The notes under the pieces were generated by a model. The model did not search any database. It was not told the origin of the DNA and was given only the letters and a program-made list of their open reading frames with translations. A stretch of DNA of 64,000 bases. Origin: Brachypodium distachyon. Lineage: Eukaryota; Streptophyta; Magnoliopsida; Poales; Poaceae. How positions within the stretch are numbered: the first letter of the stretch is position 1; each line of letters starts with the position of its first letter. The stretch is from NCBI RefSeq assembly GCF_000005505.3, contig NC_016133.3:32574737-32638736 (forward strand), written 5' to 3'. This document shows positions 48,717 through 59,671 of the stretch, one piece after another. Position numbers and translations under genes: made by a program.

Positions 48717-49302
48717 GATGTTGAGAAGCGAAACTCTGGTTGCTAGCACACTGCGAAACACCTTGTTGCTCCTGCTCTCCAGCTAGCTGATGCACTCCTC
48801 TAGAGATTGCAACGCAGCCCTCTGACACTCCCTTGTCACCACGCCGGTCACCGAGTCACCGTCTGCCAGAGAGACGGCGTGCCTCGAAAGGCGCCGCATA
48901 GCGGTGGCGAGGCGGCACACTCCTTCTCGGCGCGCCTGCGCGCGCGCAGCGACGCGGCGCCGTCCCCGCGCTGCGCCCGCAGCTCCGTGATGCTCTGCTT
49001 CAGCGCAAGGAGCGCCCGCCCGAACGAGCCGTATACGTCGGCGAGCTCGAGGAACACGTCGAGGACCGGTCGTCGCCGTGGGCGAGCGCCGCCGCGGCCC
49101 GTGGCTCCGCGAGGAGCCCGCCGAGCGCGGCCAGGACGGACTCCGCGCGGGCAAGGCCGTCGTCCGCGCCGGAGTCCGGCCACGCCCGGAGCGCGCGTAC
49201 GCAAGCGTCGAGGTGCGCGAGGACGGGTTGCTGCGGGCCGCATGAGCACGGCTGGCTCGCCGACGTCCCTCTCCTCCCCGCCGAGCCCATCGTCAGGTGC
49301 AT
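48717..49302 (-). pseudogene. DUF241-family copy B, multiply broken
   Basis: The start codon at 49302 opens MHLTMGSAGRRG, followed by VLAHLDACVRALRAW. A 1-bp loss at the HGDD codons (about 49065) shifts to the frame reading LDVFLELADVYGSFGRALLA. A second loss near 48925 shifts to VCRLATAMRRLSRHAV. About 45 residues (the ADVAAATA to SEMA block present in copies D and E) are then missing, and a stop follows LEECIS. The usual end SLLNIHS is still readable at 48720. Non-functional. Confidence 0.85.
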
Positions 49303-50960
49303 CCCGATTGCTGAGACGAGTCGAGTAAAGAAAGACTTGCGCTAGCTTGTGTTTGCGATTGCTCCGTGACGTGTGGAATCGATAGCATGTGTTTGAGATA
49401 CCGGGATGCACAACTTTGACATTTACACAAAAGTATACGCAATTTCAACAAAAAAAATCTCTGAGCTTGGTGCACTGATGTTGTTAGTACCTGGTGCATC
49501 ATAAAGAAATGCACTAATTTTTTCTTTTGACCCCGGTGCCACCCTCCACATAGCTCCGCCCCGTCATCTCTCGTTCAACGTCTTTTGTCAATTCCCGCTA
49601 AAAATAACATCTTTTGTTCATCAGATCATGAACTAATCACCGAGGGTGTTTTGCTGTTCTTGCTCTATTTCTTGGTACGGCCTCGCTAACAAATTAGACA
49701 AAATTCTTCTAATTAATTTTATTTTCAGGATGTAACCTTTGGGAGATGTTTTATTTTTGGTTTTGTCTTTCGAGATTGTACGACCATAAAATCTGAAACT
49801 TTAATAATATCCGGAGTTTTTTTCCTCCTTTTTGAAAAAAAAAGATTAGACAAAGTATTAGGTGGAAAGCACACCGTAGCGAAAACTTCATGAAAACCAA
49901 CACAATGTGTTAGCAGTATGTCAGAAGGGTGATATTTTTCAAACCGGCAAAACTTACTTCAAAATTAAGCTAATGTTTACTTTAGATATGTGCAAAGAAA
50001 CAAATTTGGCAATGAATACTTCGAATTGCCGTTTGCGTAATGTTCATCGGTGGATTTGGCCTTTTCATACCCTCACTGTCTCGTATGAGTTTAATTTAAA
50101 ATTTGAAATTATGCATGTCTGTAGAGCTTCATCCTTTTAACAATTTTAAATTTTTAAGAAATTTAGGGAAGGGAACTTTTGAACACGATTTTCACATCGT
50201 TTTCAACTATAAGTTGCCACCCACGGAGATTCGCAAATTTAGTTTGTCCGATGATACTTTTAGGAGCACATCTGTTTTACTCTTGTATTTTCCATTGGAC
50301 CATTCCAACACCTGAAGGAGCAATATTAAGATCGTCAGTAAACCGATGCATGTCTGATATGCATCCACTTCTAAGAAATATTTTTATTTATGTAAATTCA
50401 CCTGTAATATTTTGTCTTAGTCTCATGAAGAAGAAAAAGGCAAATTGAAACTACTCTGTAGATAAGAATACTCCTAAAAACAATGGAGCTTTTGAACCCT
50501 TTCATGGAGCTCTTGAACCGGTGCTCTCTCTTCAGCCTTGATTTCCATCACATGTGAATGAACATAATGAGGTGCCTTACTCGTATGCTCACCATCGCAG
50601 CACCAAATCTCACGCAGCGATGCCCCTGGTTAATTAATGGGATTTTCCTGTATCTGCTGTTCATAGTTTTGATCTGTCCAAAAATGATACTAGTACTTTC
50701 TCTGTCCAATAAAAGATGTCTCAACTTTAATTAAATTTGAATACATCTATATACTAAGTCATGTCTAGATACATCTGAATTTTGACAAACTTAAGACATT
50801 TTTTGTTGGACGGAGGGAGTATTAGTTTGAGGAACAACCAAAGCCGTGATGTGAGAAACAACTAGTTAGATCTGTCCACGTTAGCCCTCGACGAGTGTGT
50901 CCCAATTTCAGATTTCCTGTCAAATCGCTATCAATCGGCAGATCTGTGGCTTCCGTAGTC
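49303..50960. repeat. Tandem-array flank, unit B
   Basis: Sequence upstream of DUF241 copy B that recurs upstream of copies C, D and E. Landmarks are CTTGCGCTAGC at 49335, CCGAGGGTGTTTTGCTG near 49640, CGGCAAAACTTACTTCAAAA near 49945, TTGGACCATTCCA near 50294 and GCCGTGATGTGAGAAA near 50845. It holds the promoter-side DNA of copy B and no further gene. Confidence 0.8.
50696..50819. mobile_element. Stowaway-type MITE within unit B (124 bp)
   Basis: Left CTTTCTCTGTCCAATAAAAG and right TTTTTTGTTGGACGGAGGGAG form inverse arms, with TA on both sides. The corresponding position in unit C (near 52320) lacks it, so it inserted after that duplication. Confidence 0.8.
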
Positions 50961-51089
50961 GAAAGTTGGTCATTTGAATTACATTTAAAAACAAATGGTT
51001 ATGTTCCACGCGCTTCAAATGTGATGGTTTTAACTGATTTACTTCCTTTCAGTAAAAATGTACACATTGCCTATTTTATGCTATAATAA

Positions 51090-51214
51090 AATCTTTGACT
51101 ACGAGATCTCGTTCCTCAGAAGGAACTACGCCACTACGGGTGCTGCGGGTCACACAGACACGCCTGGCTCGCCGACGTCCCTCTCTTCCACGTAGAGCCC
51201 ATCGTCACGTGCGT
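51090..51214 (-). pseudogene. DUF241-family copy C, relic
   Basis: Only about 125 bp remain. The downstream landmark (AAATCTTTGACTACGAGATC, GAAGGAACTA) joins directly to the first codons of the gene (CGTGTCTGTGTG, GAGCCCATCGTCACG on the plus strand). Nearly all coding sequence is deleted. The start codon has also changed from ATG to ACG. It is recognisable only by comparison with copies B, D and E. Confidence 0.75.
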
Positions 51215-52620
51215 CCTGATTCGTGAGACGAGTCGAGTAAAGAAAGACTTGCGCTAGCTGTGTCTACGTTGGCTCGTTTAGATGGCTCCCTGATGTGTGG
51301 AATCAAGAGGAGAGAGCCGTGACGTTATATGGAGGCGGAGAGGAGGCGGTTGCGACTTGAAAAGTGTCGCCGTAACACGTCTGATCCCGCCTCCATGGTA
51401 GCGGCATGCAGGACGTTTCGTTCAACAAAACAGCACATCACCCACGTGAATCTTTCACACGAAAACCACCTGATAACATTGTGATTGGTTCTCAGCCAAC
51501 CACGTCTCCTGTGTTCCAAAAATGAAAGCCAACGTCTCCTGGTGCCATCAGCCTGCCAAATAATGCATGCTGACGAGCCGAGCGAGATAGTATTTCGTCA
51601 TCTCTCATTCAACGTCTTTTGTTCATCCCCGCTAAAAGAAACATCTTTTGTTGTCATCAGATCGTGAACTGACCACCGAGGGTGTTTTTGCTGCTCTTGC
51701 TCTATTTCTTTGATACGGCCTCGCTAACAGATTAGGCAATGTATTAGGTGGAAAGCACACCGTAGCGATAACTTCATGAAAACCAACACAGTGTAATGGC
51801 AGTATGTCAGAAGGGTGATATTTTTTAAACTGGCAAAACTTACTTCAAAATCAAACTCATGTTTACTTTAGAGATGTACAAAGAAACAAATTTGGCCACG
51901 AGCCATTTGTTTAAAATTCATCACTAGATTTGCCTTTTTCATACCCTCTCGGTCTCAAATGAATTATATTTCAAATCTGAAATTGTGCATGTCTGTAGAC
52001 TTCATCGCCCCAACAATTTTTAGGACTTTTATGAAACTTTTAAACACAATTTTCACGTCGATTTCAACTATAAGTCGCCACCAAAGGAGATCCACAGAGT
52101 TAGTCTGTCCAATAGTACTTTCCGTAGCATATGTGTTTTACACTTGTATTTTCCGTTGGACCATTTCAGCACCCGGAAGGAGTAATATTAAGATCGTCAC
52201 TAAACCTCCATCACATGTGAATGAACACACTGAGGTGCCTGAGTTCTCACTCAGCGACTCCCCTGGTTAACTAATGGGATTCCCTGCATCTCTTGTTCAC
52301 AATTTGAATCTATCCAAATATGAGATTAGATTGAGGAACAGAGAAGGCCGTGATGTGAGAAAGAACTAGTTGGCCACGGTAGCAACACCACGTTGGCCCT
52401 GACGAGTGTGATCCCATGTCAGATGTCGTGTCAAATCGCTATCAATTGGCAGATCGGTGGCTTCCGTGATTGGTATCCAAAACGGTTGTCATTTGAACAA
52501 AACTAAAAAGACAAATGGTTATGTTGCACACGCCTCAAATGTGAGAGGTTTACTAATTTGCTTCCTTCCCGCCTAGTAGCAAAGAAACACAGTAACACGG
52601 TACAAACTGCCTATTTTATC
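51215..52620. repeat. Tandem-array flank, unit C
   Basis: Same landmarks in the same order as unit B: CTTGCGCTAGC near 51250, CCGAGGGTGTTTTTGCTG near 51678, CTGGCAAAACTTACTTCAAA near 51832, TTGGACCATTTCAGCACC near 52155 and GCCGTGATGTGAGAAAGAAC near 52349. No gene inside. Confidence 0.8.
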
Positions 52621-52668
52621 CTATAATAAAATCTTTGACTATAAAATCTCGTTTCCCAGCCGTCACAA

Positions 52669-53275
52669 CTATAAGGAACTATGGATGTTGAGAAGCGAAA
52701 CTCTTGTCCGTTGCAAATTCCGAAACACCTTATCGCTCCCACGCTCGAGCTTGCCAATGCGCTCCTCCAGACTCTGCAACGCGGCCGCCATCTCTGACAC
52801 TACCTTGTTAGTCGCCCGCGGCTGCGCAACGATCCGCAGCCTCGCCAGCCATGGCAATGACCGGGCCACGGCCGATACGTCCAGGGACATCGCCGCGCAC
52901 CTCCAGAAGATGGCCTCCGACGCCACTGCGGTGGCCGCGGCCGCGTCAGCCACGACGCCGGTCACTGAGTCGCCGTCCACCAGCACGGCGGCATGCCTCG
53001 GGACGCGCCGCATCGCGACGGCGAGGCGGCACAGCTCCTTCTCGGCGCGTCTGCGCGAGGAGCGACGCGACGCCGTCCCCGCGCCGTCGCTGGACGCCCG
53101 CCCGCAGCTCCACGATGCTCTGCTTGAGCGTCAGCAGCGCCCGCCCGAACGAGCCGTAAACGTCCGCGAGCTCGAGAAACACGGCGAGGATCTGGTCGTC
53201 TCCATGGGAGCGGAGCGCCGCCGCGGCCCGTGGCTCCTCGGAGCCCGGCGAGCGCGGCCAGGACGCAAGAAAGAC
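52669..53275 (-). pseudogene. DUF241-family copy D, 5' deletion and frameshift
   Basis: The first 55 or so codons are gone: coding sequence (ALAGLRGSEEPRAAAALRS) joins the upstream landmark AAGAAAGACTTGCGC directly at about 53270, so no start codon remains. The frame continues through LAVFLELADVYGSFGRALLT, shifts near 53040, and then reads MRRVPRHAAVLVDGDSVTGV, EAIFWRCAAMSLDVS and the normal end SDKVFRNLQRTRVSLLNIHS (stop 52669-52671). Confidence 0.82.
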
Positions 53276-54683
53276 TTGCGCTAGCTTGTGTTTGCGATGG
53301 CTCCGTGACGTGTGGAATCGATAGGAGAGCAACGCGAGGGTTATATGGCCGCGGAGAGGTGGCGGAGGTTGCGACTTGAAAAGTGTCGCAGTAAGACGTC
53401 TGTTCCTTGCATGCACCAGAAGCTTCGTTCGACAACATATCTCCCACGTGTATGTTTCACACAAAAAGCCCAGGTGATAGCACTGTGATAGGTACTCAGC
53501 CACGTCTCCTCCTGTATTCCAAAAATGAAAGCCAAGTCTCCTCCTGTATTCCAAAAATGAAAGCCACGTCTCCTCGTGTGACGGGACTGCCTAATAATGC
53601 TTACGAGCCAGATTGTATTGCGTCATCTCTCGTTCAACATTTTCTGTTCACCCCTGCTAAGAGAAACATATGTTAGTTAGTTTTTTTGACAGCAAAAAGA
53701 AAAATGTTAGTTCATCAGACTGACCACCCAGGGTGTTTTGCTGCTCTTGCTCTTTTTCTTTGCTATACAGCCTCGCTAGCAGATTAGAAAAAGTATTAGG
53801 TGGAAACCACACTGTAGCACTTTTTTTTTGAGAACCAAGTTTTTTTAAGAATCTCGAATAACACACATGTGTTAGCATTTTGCTAGATGGGTGATATTTT
53901 GGAAACTAGCGAAATTTCAAAATCAAACTCATGTTTACTGTAGAGATGGTGGAAAGACACAAATTTAGCAACAATAGTTGGAATTACCATTTGCTTAATA
54001 TTCATCAGAGGATTTCGATTTTTATACCCTCTTAGTCTAAATTGGATTTGTTTAAATTTAAAATCTGAAATTATGCATGCCCGTAGAACTTTACCCTTCC
54101 AACGATTTTTAATTTATTAGACTTCATAAGCTTTTAAACACGATTTTCACGTGGTTTTCCGTATAAGGTGACTCCACTTGAGATTCTGATAGCAAATTTA
54201 GTTTGTCTAATACTCTTTGTTTTCACGATGGTTGGCGTATTTGGTTTCATTAAGACAAGATTTTGATCAAGGTTTACTATATTGATATATGTTTTCAACA
54301 CATGAAATTTATATCAATAGATTTGTTTTCAAAAGTTTTCCCTGATAACTGTGGTTCCATATCATATAGTTGCATATTAATAAAATTATTTTGGTCAAAG
54401 TGTTGTCTTAACGAAATCAAATACAACGCCAACCTTTGTGAAAAAAAGGGAGTAATATTTTTAGTAGCGATGGTGGTTTTTACTCTTGTATTCTCCATTG
54501 GACCATTCCAGCATCCGAAAAGAGCAATATTAAAATCGACAATTAACCTATTATATGCATCCACTTCCAAGAAATAGTTTGTTTTTGCTGGACATTCACC
54601 TCTATTTTTTTTCTTGTAGTCACAAATAGAAAAATTGAAAATAATATAGATAAGAAATACCCCTACAAAACAATGGAGCTTAA
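53276..54683. repeat. Tandem-array flank, unit D (left part)
   Basis: Landmarks shared with units B and C: CTTGCGCTAGC near 53276, CACCCAGGGTGTTTTGCTG near 53725 and TTGGACCATTCCAGCATCC near 54498. The 3-kb LINE then interrupts it, and the unit resumes at 57695. Near 53670-53712 a small T-tract insertion is flanked by ATGTTAGTT repeats. CCTCCTGTATTCCAAAAATG is locally duplicated at about 53509-53570. Confidence 0.78.
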
Positions 54684-54716
54684 TTTTGAGCCGTTAAGCT
54701 CCATTTTTGGGCGAGT

Positions 54717-57406
54717 ATGCAAGATTTCCCTGAGGTGGTGGCCTCGGCTTGGGCAAAGTCGTGCTCCTCCCTAAACCCCATCCGTCGCCTTCACATCAAG
54801 TTGTCCCGTACAGCAAAAGCTCTCAAAGCATGGAATCGCTTGAAGATTGGCAACACTAAGCTGCAGCTGCCCATTGCCCGTGAAGTCATCCTTCGCCTTG
54901 ACTGCGCAAGTGAGTTGCGAGACATCTCTGATGAGGAATTCGCACTCCGAAAATTGCTTAAATCCCGGTGCCTTGGCCTCGCAGTGATTGAGAGGGCAAA
55001 GGCTCGTCAGAGATCTCGCTTGCAGTGGCTTCGACATGGAGATGCTAACACGAGTTTCTTCCATATTCGGGCAGCTACGAGGCAACGAAAAAATTTCATT
55101 CAATCTCTTGCAACCGAGCATGGGACGGCATTCCTGCATGAAGACAAAGAAAAGATTGTTCACGACCACTTCTGTGCTTCTTTAGGTACGTCCTCCCCGA
55201 GGGGGTCGGCCCTCAACTGGCGGGCTCTTGGATATCAACCTTCTGATCTCTCAGACCTGGAGCTCCCTTTCACGATGGAGGAGATTAGAGACACAATTTT
55301 CTCTATGCCTATGGACAAAGCCCCGGGCCCGGATGGTTTTACTGGCCTATTCTTTCGCACTTGTTCGAACGTGATCAAGGAAGATATGACATTGGCCTTC
55401 TCTCGTTTGCACTCTCTTCAATCTGATGGTTTCGCTCTCTTAAATACGGCCAACATTGCCTTGCTCCCTAAATCTTGCGACGCCACTTCAATCTCTCACT
55501 ACAGGCTGATTAGCCTTATCCATGGGGTTGCAAAGATCTTTTCAAAGCTTCTTGCAAACCGGCTCGGCCCGAGACTCGACGACCTTGTTTCTGCTGCCCA
55601 GAGTGCCTTTATCAAGCGTCGATGCATCCAAGATAATTTCTTTTATGTCCAAAACGTGGTGCAGTCCTTCCAAAAATCAAAATCTCCGGCTCTTTTCCTC
55701 AAGCTCGATATTGCTAAAGGTTTTGACACTGTCAACTGGAGCTACCTTTTGGAGGCCCTGACGGCTCTTGGGTTTGGACGTCGTTGGCGTGATTGGATCT
55801 CCTTGCTCTTTGCCACTGCTACCTCTCGCCCCCTCCTCAATGGCTTGTCGGGTGAAAACTTTTCGCACCACCGTGGAGTCCCGCAGGGAGACCCGCTGTC
55901 CCTATGCTCTTCATCCTTGCGATTGACCCCTTACACAGGCTTTTCCACTTGGCCTCGTTGCAACAGGTTCTATCCCCGCTGCCTTCTCATTCGGCAAAGC
56001 TTCGTGTTTCTCTTTACGCGGATGATGCGGCGATCTTCATCAACCCCACCGTTCAAGACCTACACGCCACTCAGCGCATTCTTGAATCCTTTGGTCAGAT
56101 TTCGGGTCTTATTACAAACTTCTCCAAATCGTCTGTGCACCCCATCTGCTGTGATCACCTCGACCTTGACCAACTGCTCCTCCGTTTTCTAGGCAGCCGC
56201 ATGGGCTTCCCATGCCGCTACCTTGGCCTGCAGCTCCACATCCGCAAGTTGAAGCGAATCCATGTGCAACCCCTCATTGAAAAACTTGCGACGCGTCTAC
56301 CGAGGTGGAAAGGGACCATGTTGTCCTCTGCTGGCAGGCTTACCTTGACCAAGGCAGTCCTGTCGGCCATCCCGATCTTCCACATGTCAGTCTTCCCCAT
56401 TACAAAATGGGCCATCAAGAAGATGAACAAAATCAGTAGATCTTTCCTTTGGAAGGGCAAAGAGGAGGCGAATGGTGGTCACTGCTTGGTCAATTGGTCC
56501 AAAGTTTGCATGCCTAGGAAGCTTGGCAGCCTAGGCATCCCTGACTTGGAGAAATTTAGTCGTGCCTTGCGTCTGCGTTGGTTGTGGTACGAGTGGACAT
56601 GTCCTAACAAGCCATGGGTGGGAATGCCCCCTCCGGTGAACAAATGTGACCGTGCTCTTTTTTCTGCCTCCACCACGGTGCAGATTGGCGATGGTCGTAA
56701 GGCGAAATTCTGGCATGACTCCTGGCTGGACGGTTTGGCTCCCAATGTCATTGCACCTACCATTTTTGCCATCACTGTTAGGAAGAACCGTTCTGTGCAT
56801 GATGATATTACCGAGGGGGCTTGGGTCCGCGCTTTAAGAGGCAAGATCTCCAATGCGGTTCAACTCGATGAGTTTGTCTCCCTTTGGTTGAGACTTCAAG
56901 GTGTGGTCCTGAACCCCGACTCCCTCGATTCCATCACTTGGCGTTGGACCTCACATGGCTCCTATACCTCCAGCTCGGCGTACAAGGCTCAATTCCTCGG
57001 TTCCATCCATGCCCAACACGCTAACACTGTTTGGAAAGCCAAGGTGGAAAACAAGTGCAAATTCTTCGCCTGGCTTCTTGTGCAGAACAAGATCCTCACC
57101 GCCGACAATCTCGCCGTCAGGGGCTGGCCGCACACTCCTGGATGTTCCCTTTGCACTGATCCTCATGAGACCGGGACACACCTTTTCCTTCAATGCTCCT
57201 TTGCCCGCCAGGTGTGGGATAAAGTCCTTGACCACTACAACTTCAGCATCCTTCAGCAGGTCAAGCCTTCTGACTACAGGGACACTTGTGCCTGGTGGAT
57301 TCAAGCCTCCAAGACGATTGACAAAGAAAGAAGACAATATTTCAATGAGGTGGTCATTTACATCATGTGGAACATTTGGAAGGAACGCAACCGCCGTATC
57401 TTCTAG
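54717..57406 (+). pseudogene. LINE ORF2 fragment: reverse transcriptase and zinc-binding domain, one frameshift
   Basis: The first frame (54717-55903) has the region before RT (RLQWLRHGDANTSFFH), MDKAPGPDGFTGLFF, LPKSCDATSISHYRLISL, FIKRRCIQDNFFYVQNVV, FLKLDIAKGFDTVNW and HHRGVPQGDPLS. A single-base loss at about 55900 moves the rest to another frame, which continues MLFILAIDPLHRLF, SLYADDAAIF (the YADD active site) and GRLTLTKAVLSAIP. It ends with a zf-RVT domain (KFFAWLLVQNKILTADNLAVRGW, CSLC, ETGTHLFLQC) and a stop at 57404-57406. The rest of the frame is open, so decay is slight. Confidence 0.9.
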
Positions 57407-57634
57407 ACCGTGGCAGATCCTGCTTTTGTTGTCGCGTCGCTTGCCCGTGACGCAATTGATACCCATAGACTTGCTTTCCATTGTGTGACCGTGCCGTGAG
57501 GTTTCTTGTGGTTCATCGGTTTTTTCTGTCCGTCCTACCGGCCAGCTGTGTTTGGTCCGTTGGGATAGTCTTTCTCTGTTTCGTCTTTGGCTTTTTTCCT
57601 TCTTTTGACCTTAGTCGCATGTACATATACTTGG

Positions 57635-57675
57635 TTTTGCCATGAAAGGCAGAGCTCCTGCCTTTCATGGCAAAA
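57635..57675 (+). terminator. 18-bp perfect hairpin at the LINE 3' end
   Basis: TTTTGCCATGAAAGGCAG (57635-57652), loop AGCTC, and the exact inverse CTGCCTTTCATGGCAAAA (57658-57675), running straight into the A-tract. It may be the 3' structure recognised by the LINE reverse transcriptase. It is classed here for want of a better type and is not a bacterial-type terminator. Confidence 0.85.
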
Positions 57676-57694
57676 AAAATTTTTTGAGCCGTTA

Positions 57695-58294
57695 CGATAA
57701 AATCTATGGAGCTCATGAACCCGTGCGCTCTCGCTTCACCCTTGATTTCCTCCACCACGTCATCCGTGCCGCTTCCTCCATCGCGCACATGCGAATGAAC
57801 ACAATGAGTTGCTTCACTCATGCTCGCTGTCGCAGCGCTAGATCTCACTACCTAGCGCCACTGGCACCGAGTTGCTTCACTCATGCTCAGCGCCGTAGCA
57901 CTAGATCTCACTACCTGGCGCCACTGGCTAATGAATGGATTGTCCTGTATCTGTTGTTCACATTTTGGATTTTCCTGAGTACGGGATTTGATTGGGGAAC
58001 AAAGAAGGCCGTGAGAAAATACCAGTTCGCCACGCACGTTGGACTTGATGAGTGGAATGTAGGATTTTCTATCAAAATCGCTATCAATTGCCAGATTATT
58101 GGCCTTCATGACAGGGATCCCCGAAAGGTGGTCATTATTAAAACAAAACAAGTGCTTATGTTGGACACGTCTCAAATATGATGGTTTTAAATAATTTACT
58201 TCCTTCCCGTCCTAGCAAATGGCACAGAGTAAAAAAAAAACTATACAAATTCTCCATTTATTTCTCTAAAAATCTGGTTCCCCAGCCGTGTCGA
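57695..58294. repeat. Tandem-array flank, unit D (right part), with a 2 x 63-bp tandem repeat
   Basis: Continues unit D after the LINE: ATGGAGCTCATGAACCC and GAATGAACACAATGAG correspond to 50500-50570 in unit B, and GAAGGCCGTGAGAAAATACC to 50845. Inside, 57806-57868 and 57869-57931 are tandem copies of GAGTTGCTTCACTCATGCTC and on, with few mismatches. No gene. Confidence 0.78.
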
Positions 58295-59671
58295 TTAGAA
58301 GGAACTATGAATGTTGAGAAGCGAAACTCTCGTCCGTAGCAAACTCCGAAACACCTTCTCGCTCCCACGCTTGATCTCGCCAATGCGCTCCTCCAGACTC
58401 TCCAACGCCGCCGCCATTTCTGACACTACCTTGTTAGTCGCCGGCGGCGGTGGCACCCGCAACCTCGCAAGCCATGGCACTGATTGGGCCACGGCCGACA
58501 CGTCCGGGGACATCGCAGCGCACCTTCGGAAGATGGCCTCCGGCGCCGCTGCGGTGGCCGCGGCCACGTCAGCCACAATGCCGGTCATGTCCCTTCGGGG
58601 ACACCTTTCCTTCTTTCATAGGCACCCGCTGGAGGCTGGAGCGCTTTGGGAGTCTGTGTACGGCGCGTACACGTATAGCAATTCAACATTGATTGAGGTG
58701 GGTTCTTTCAGTCCTCGCGAGAGCAGGCATCTCAGTTTTTGAAAGGTTTGCATGACATCAAAGAATGGTTTGCTCGCGGGAGTGAACACGTGATTGGCAA
58801 TGGGGCAGGAGTGTGGTTTTGGACTGATGTTTGGTTGGGAAATGTCCCTTTGAATGTGACCTACCACCGTCTGTTCCTTTGCAATGAACAACAAAAGGCT
58901 ACAGTTCGTGAAGTTCTGGGTGATGAAGCTGGGCGTCATTCTAGCAGACAAGACGGCGGGGATAGCTCGCGTAGGGGTGGGTTAACCTTGGAGGACGTCT
59001 TGCTTTGTTCTGTAATGTTGGTTGGTTCCGAGAGTTTTTGTGATGCGCGATGGACCTGTTAAGGCCTGTAGACTTCTGTTTGTTGTTTGCCTGGTGGTTG
59101 GTGGTGTTATGTCTGTGAAGCTGGTCTCCCAGCGGATAATCGGGGCTTTCTAATAAAGCCGGGCTGAAAAAGCCTTCTCTCTAAAAACAATGCCGGTCAC
59201 CGAGTCGCCATCCGACAGCACGGTGGCGTCTCTCGAGACGCGCCGTATAGCGGCCGCGAGACGGCGTATCTCTTTCTCGGCGCGCCTGCGCGCGCGGAGC
59301 GCCGTGGCGACTGTTGCCGTGGCGTCCCCGTGCCGTCGCTGGACAACCGCCCGCAGTTCCGTGATGCTCTGCTTGAGCGCGAGCAGCGCCCGCCCGAATG
59401 AGCCGCATACGTCGGCGAGCTCGAGGAAGACGTCGAGGATCCGGTCGTCACCGTGGGCGCGGAGCGCCGCCGCGGCCCGTGGCTCCGCAAGGAGCCCGCC
59501 GAGCGTGGCCAGGACGGACTCCGCGCGGGTGAGCCCGTCGTCGTCGCCGGAGGCCGGCCACGCCCAAAGCTTGCGTACGTTGATGTCGAGGTGCGCGCGC
59601 GAGGACAGGGTGCTGCGGGGCAGACGGAAACGCCCGGCTCGCTTCTCCGCAGAGCTCATCGTCAAGTGCAT
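58295..59671 (-). pseudogene. DUF241-family copy E, interrupted by a LINE fragment
   Basis: Start codon 59671 (MHLTMSSAEKRAG). The reading order is HLDINVRKLWAW, TRAESVLATLGGLLAEPRAAA, RILDVFLELADVCGSFGRALLA, LKQSITELRAVVQRR, RRRAEKEIRRLAAAIRRVS and DGDSVTGIV. The LINE insertion follows, and the gene resumes with ADVAAATAAAPEAIFRRCAAM, VVSEMAAALESLEERIGE and SEKVFRSLLRTRVSLLNIHS (stop 58295-58297). Counting one copy of the 13-bp target duplication, the flanks are 485 and 280 nt, together 765 nt or 255 codons with no internal stop that I could see. So this was an intact 254-aa gene until the LINE landed. The function of DUF241 proteins is unknown beyond the BPS1-like affinity. Confidence 0.88.
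58588..59186 (+). mobile_element. LINE 3' fragment with 13-bp target duplication
   Basis: Flanked by ACAATGCCGGTCA at 58575-58587 and 59187-59199. The 599-bp insert lies on the strand opposite to the DUF241 gene. It contains the segment before the LINE zinc-binding domain (LKGLHDIKEWFARGSEHVIG, NGAGVWFWTDVWLGNVPLN), a short divergent or deleted stretch, and a 3' UTR with CTTTCTAATAAAGCCGGGCT and a short A-tail. It belongs to a different LINE family from the 54.7-57.7 kb copy, judging by the 3' end. Confidence 0.9.

Larger units (their letters stand above)
54697..57681 (+). mobile_element. LINE (L1-type), 5'-truncated, with 13-bp target duplication
   Basis: TTTTGAGCCGTTA at 54684-54696 recurs at 57682-57694. 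Between them lies about 2.98 kb: part of a LINE ORF2, then a 3' UTR ending in a perfect hairpin and a short A-tract. The endonuclease domain and ORF1 are missing, the usual result of incomplete target-primed reverse transcription. It sits in tandem unit D, whose sequence continues on both sides. Confidence 0.92.
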
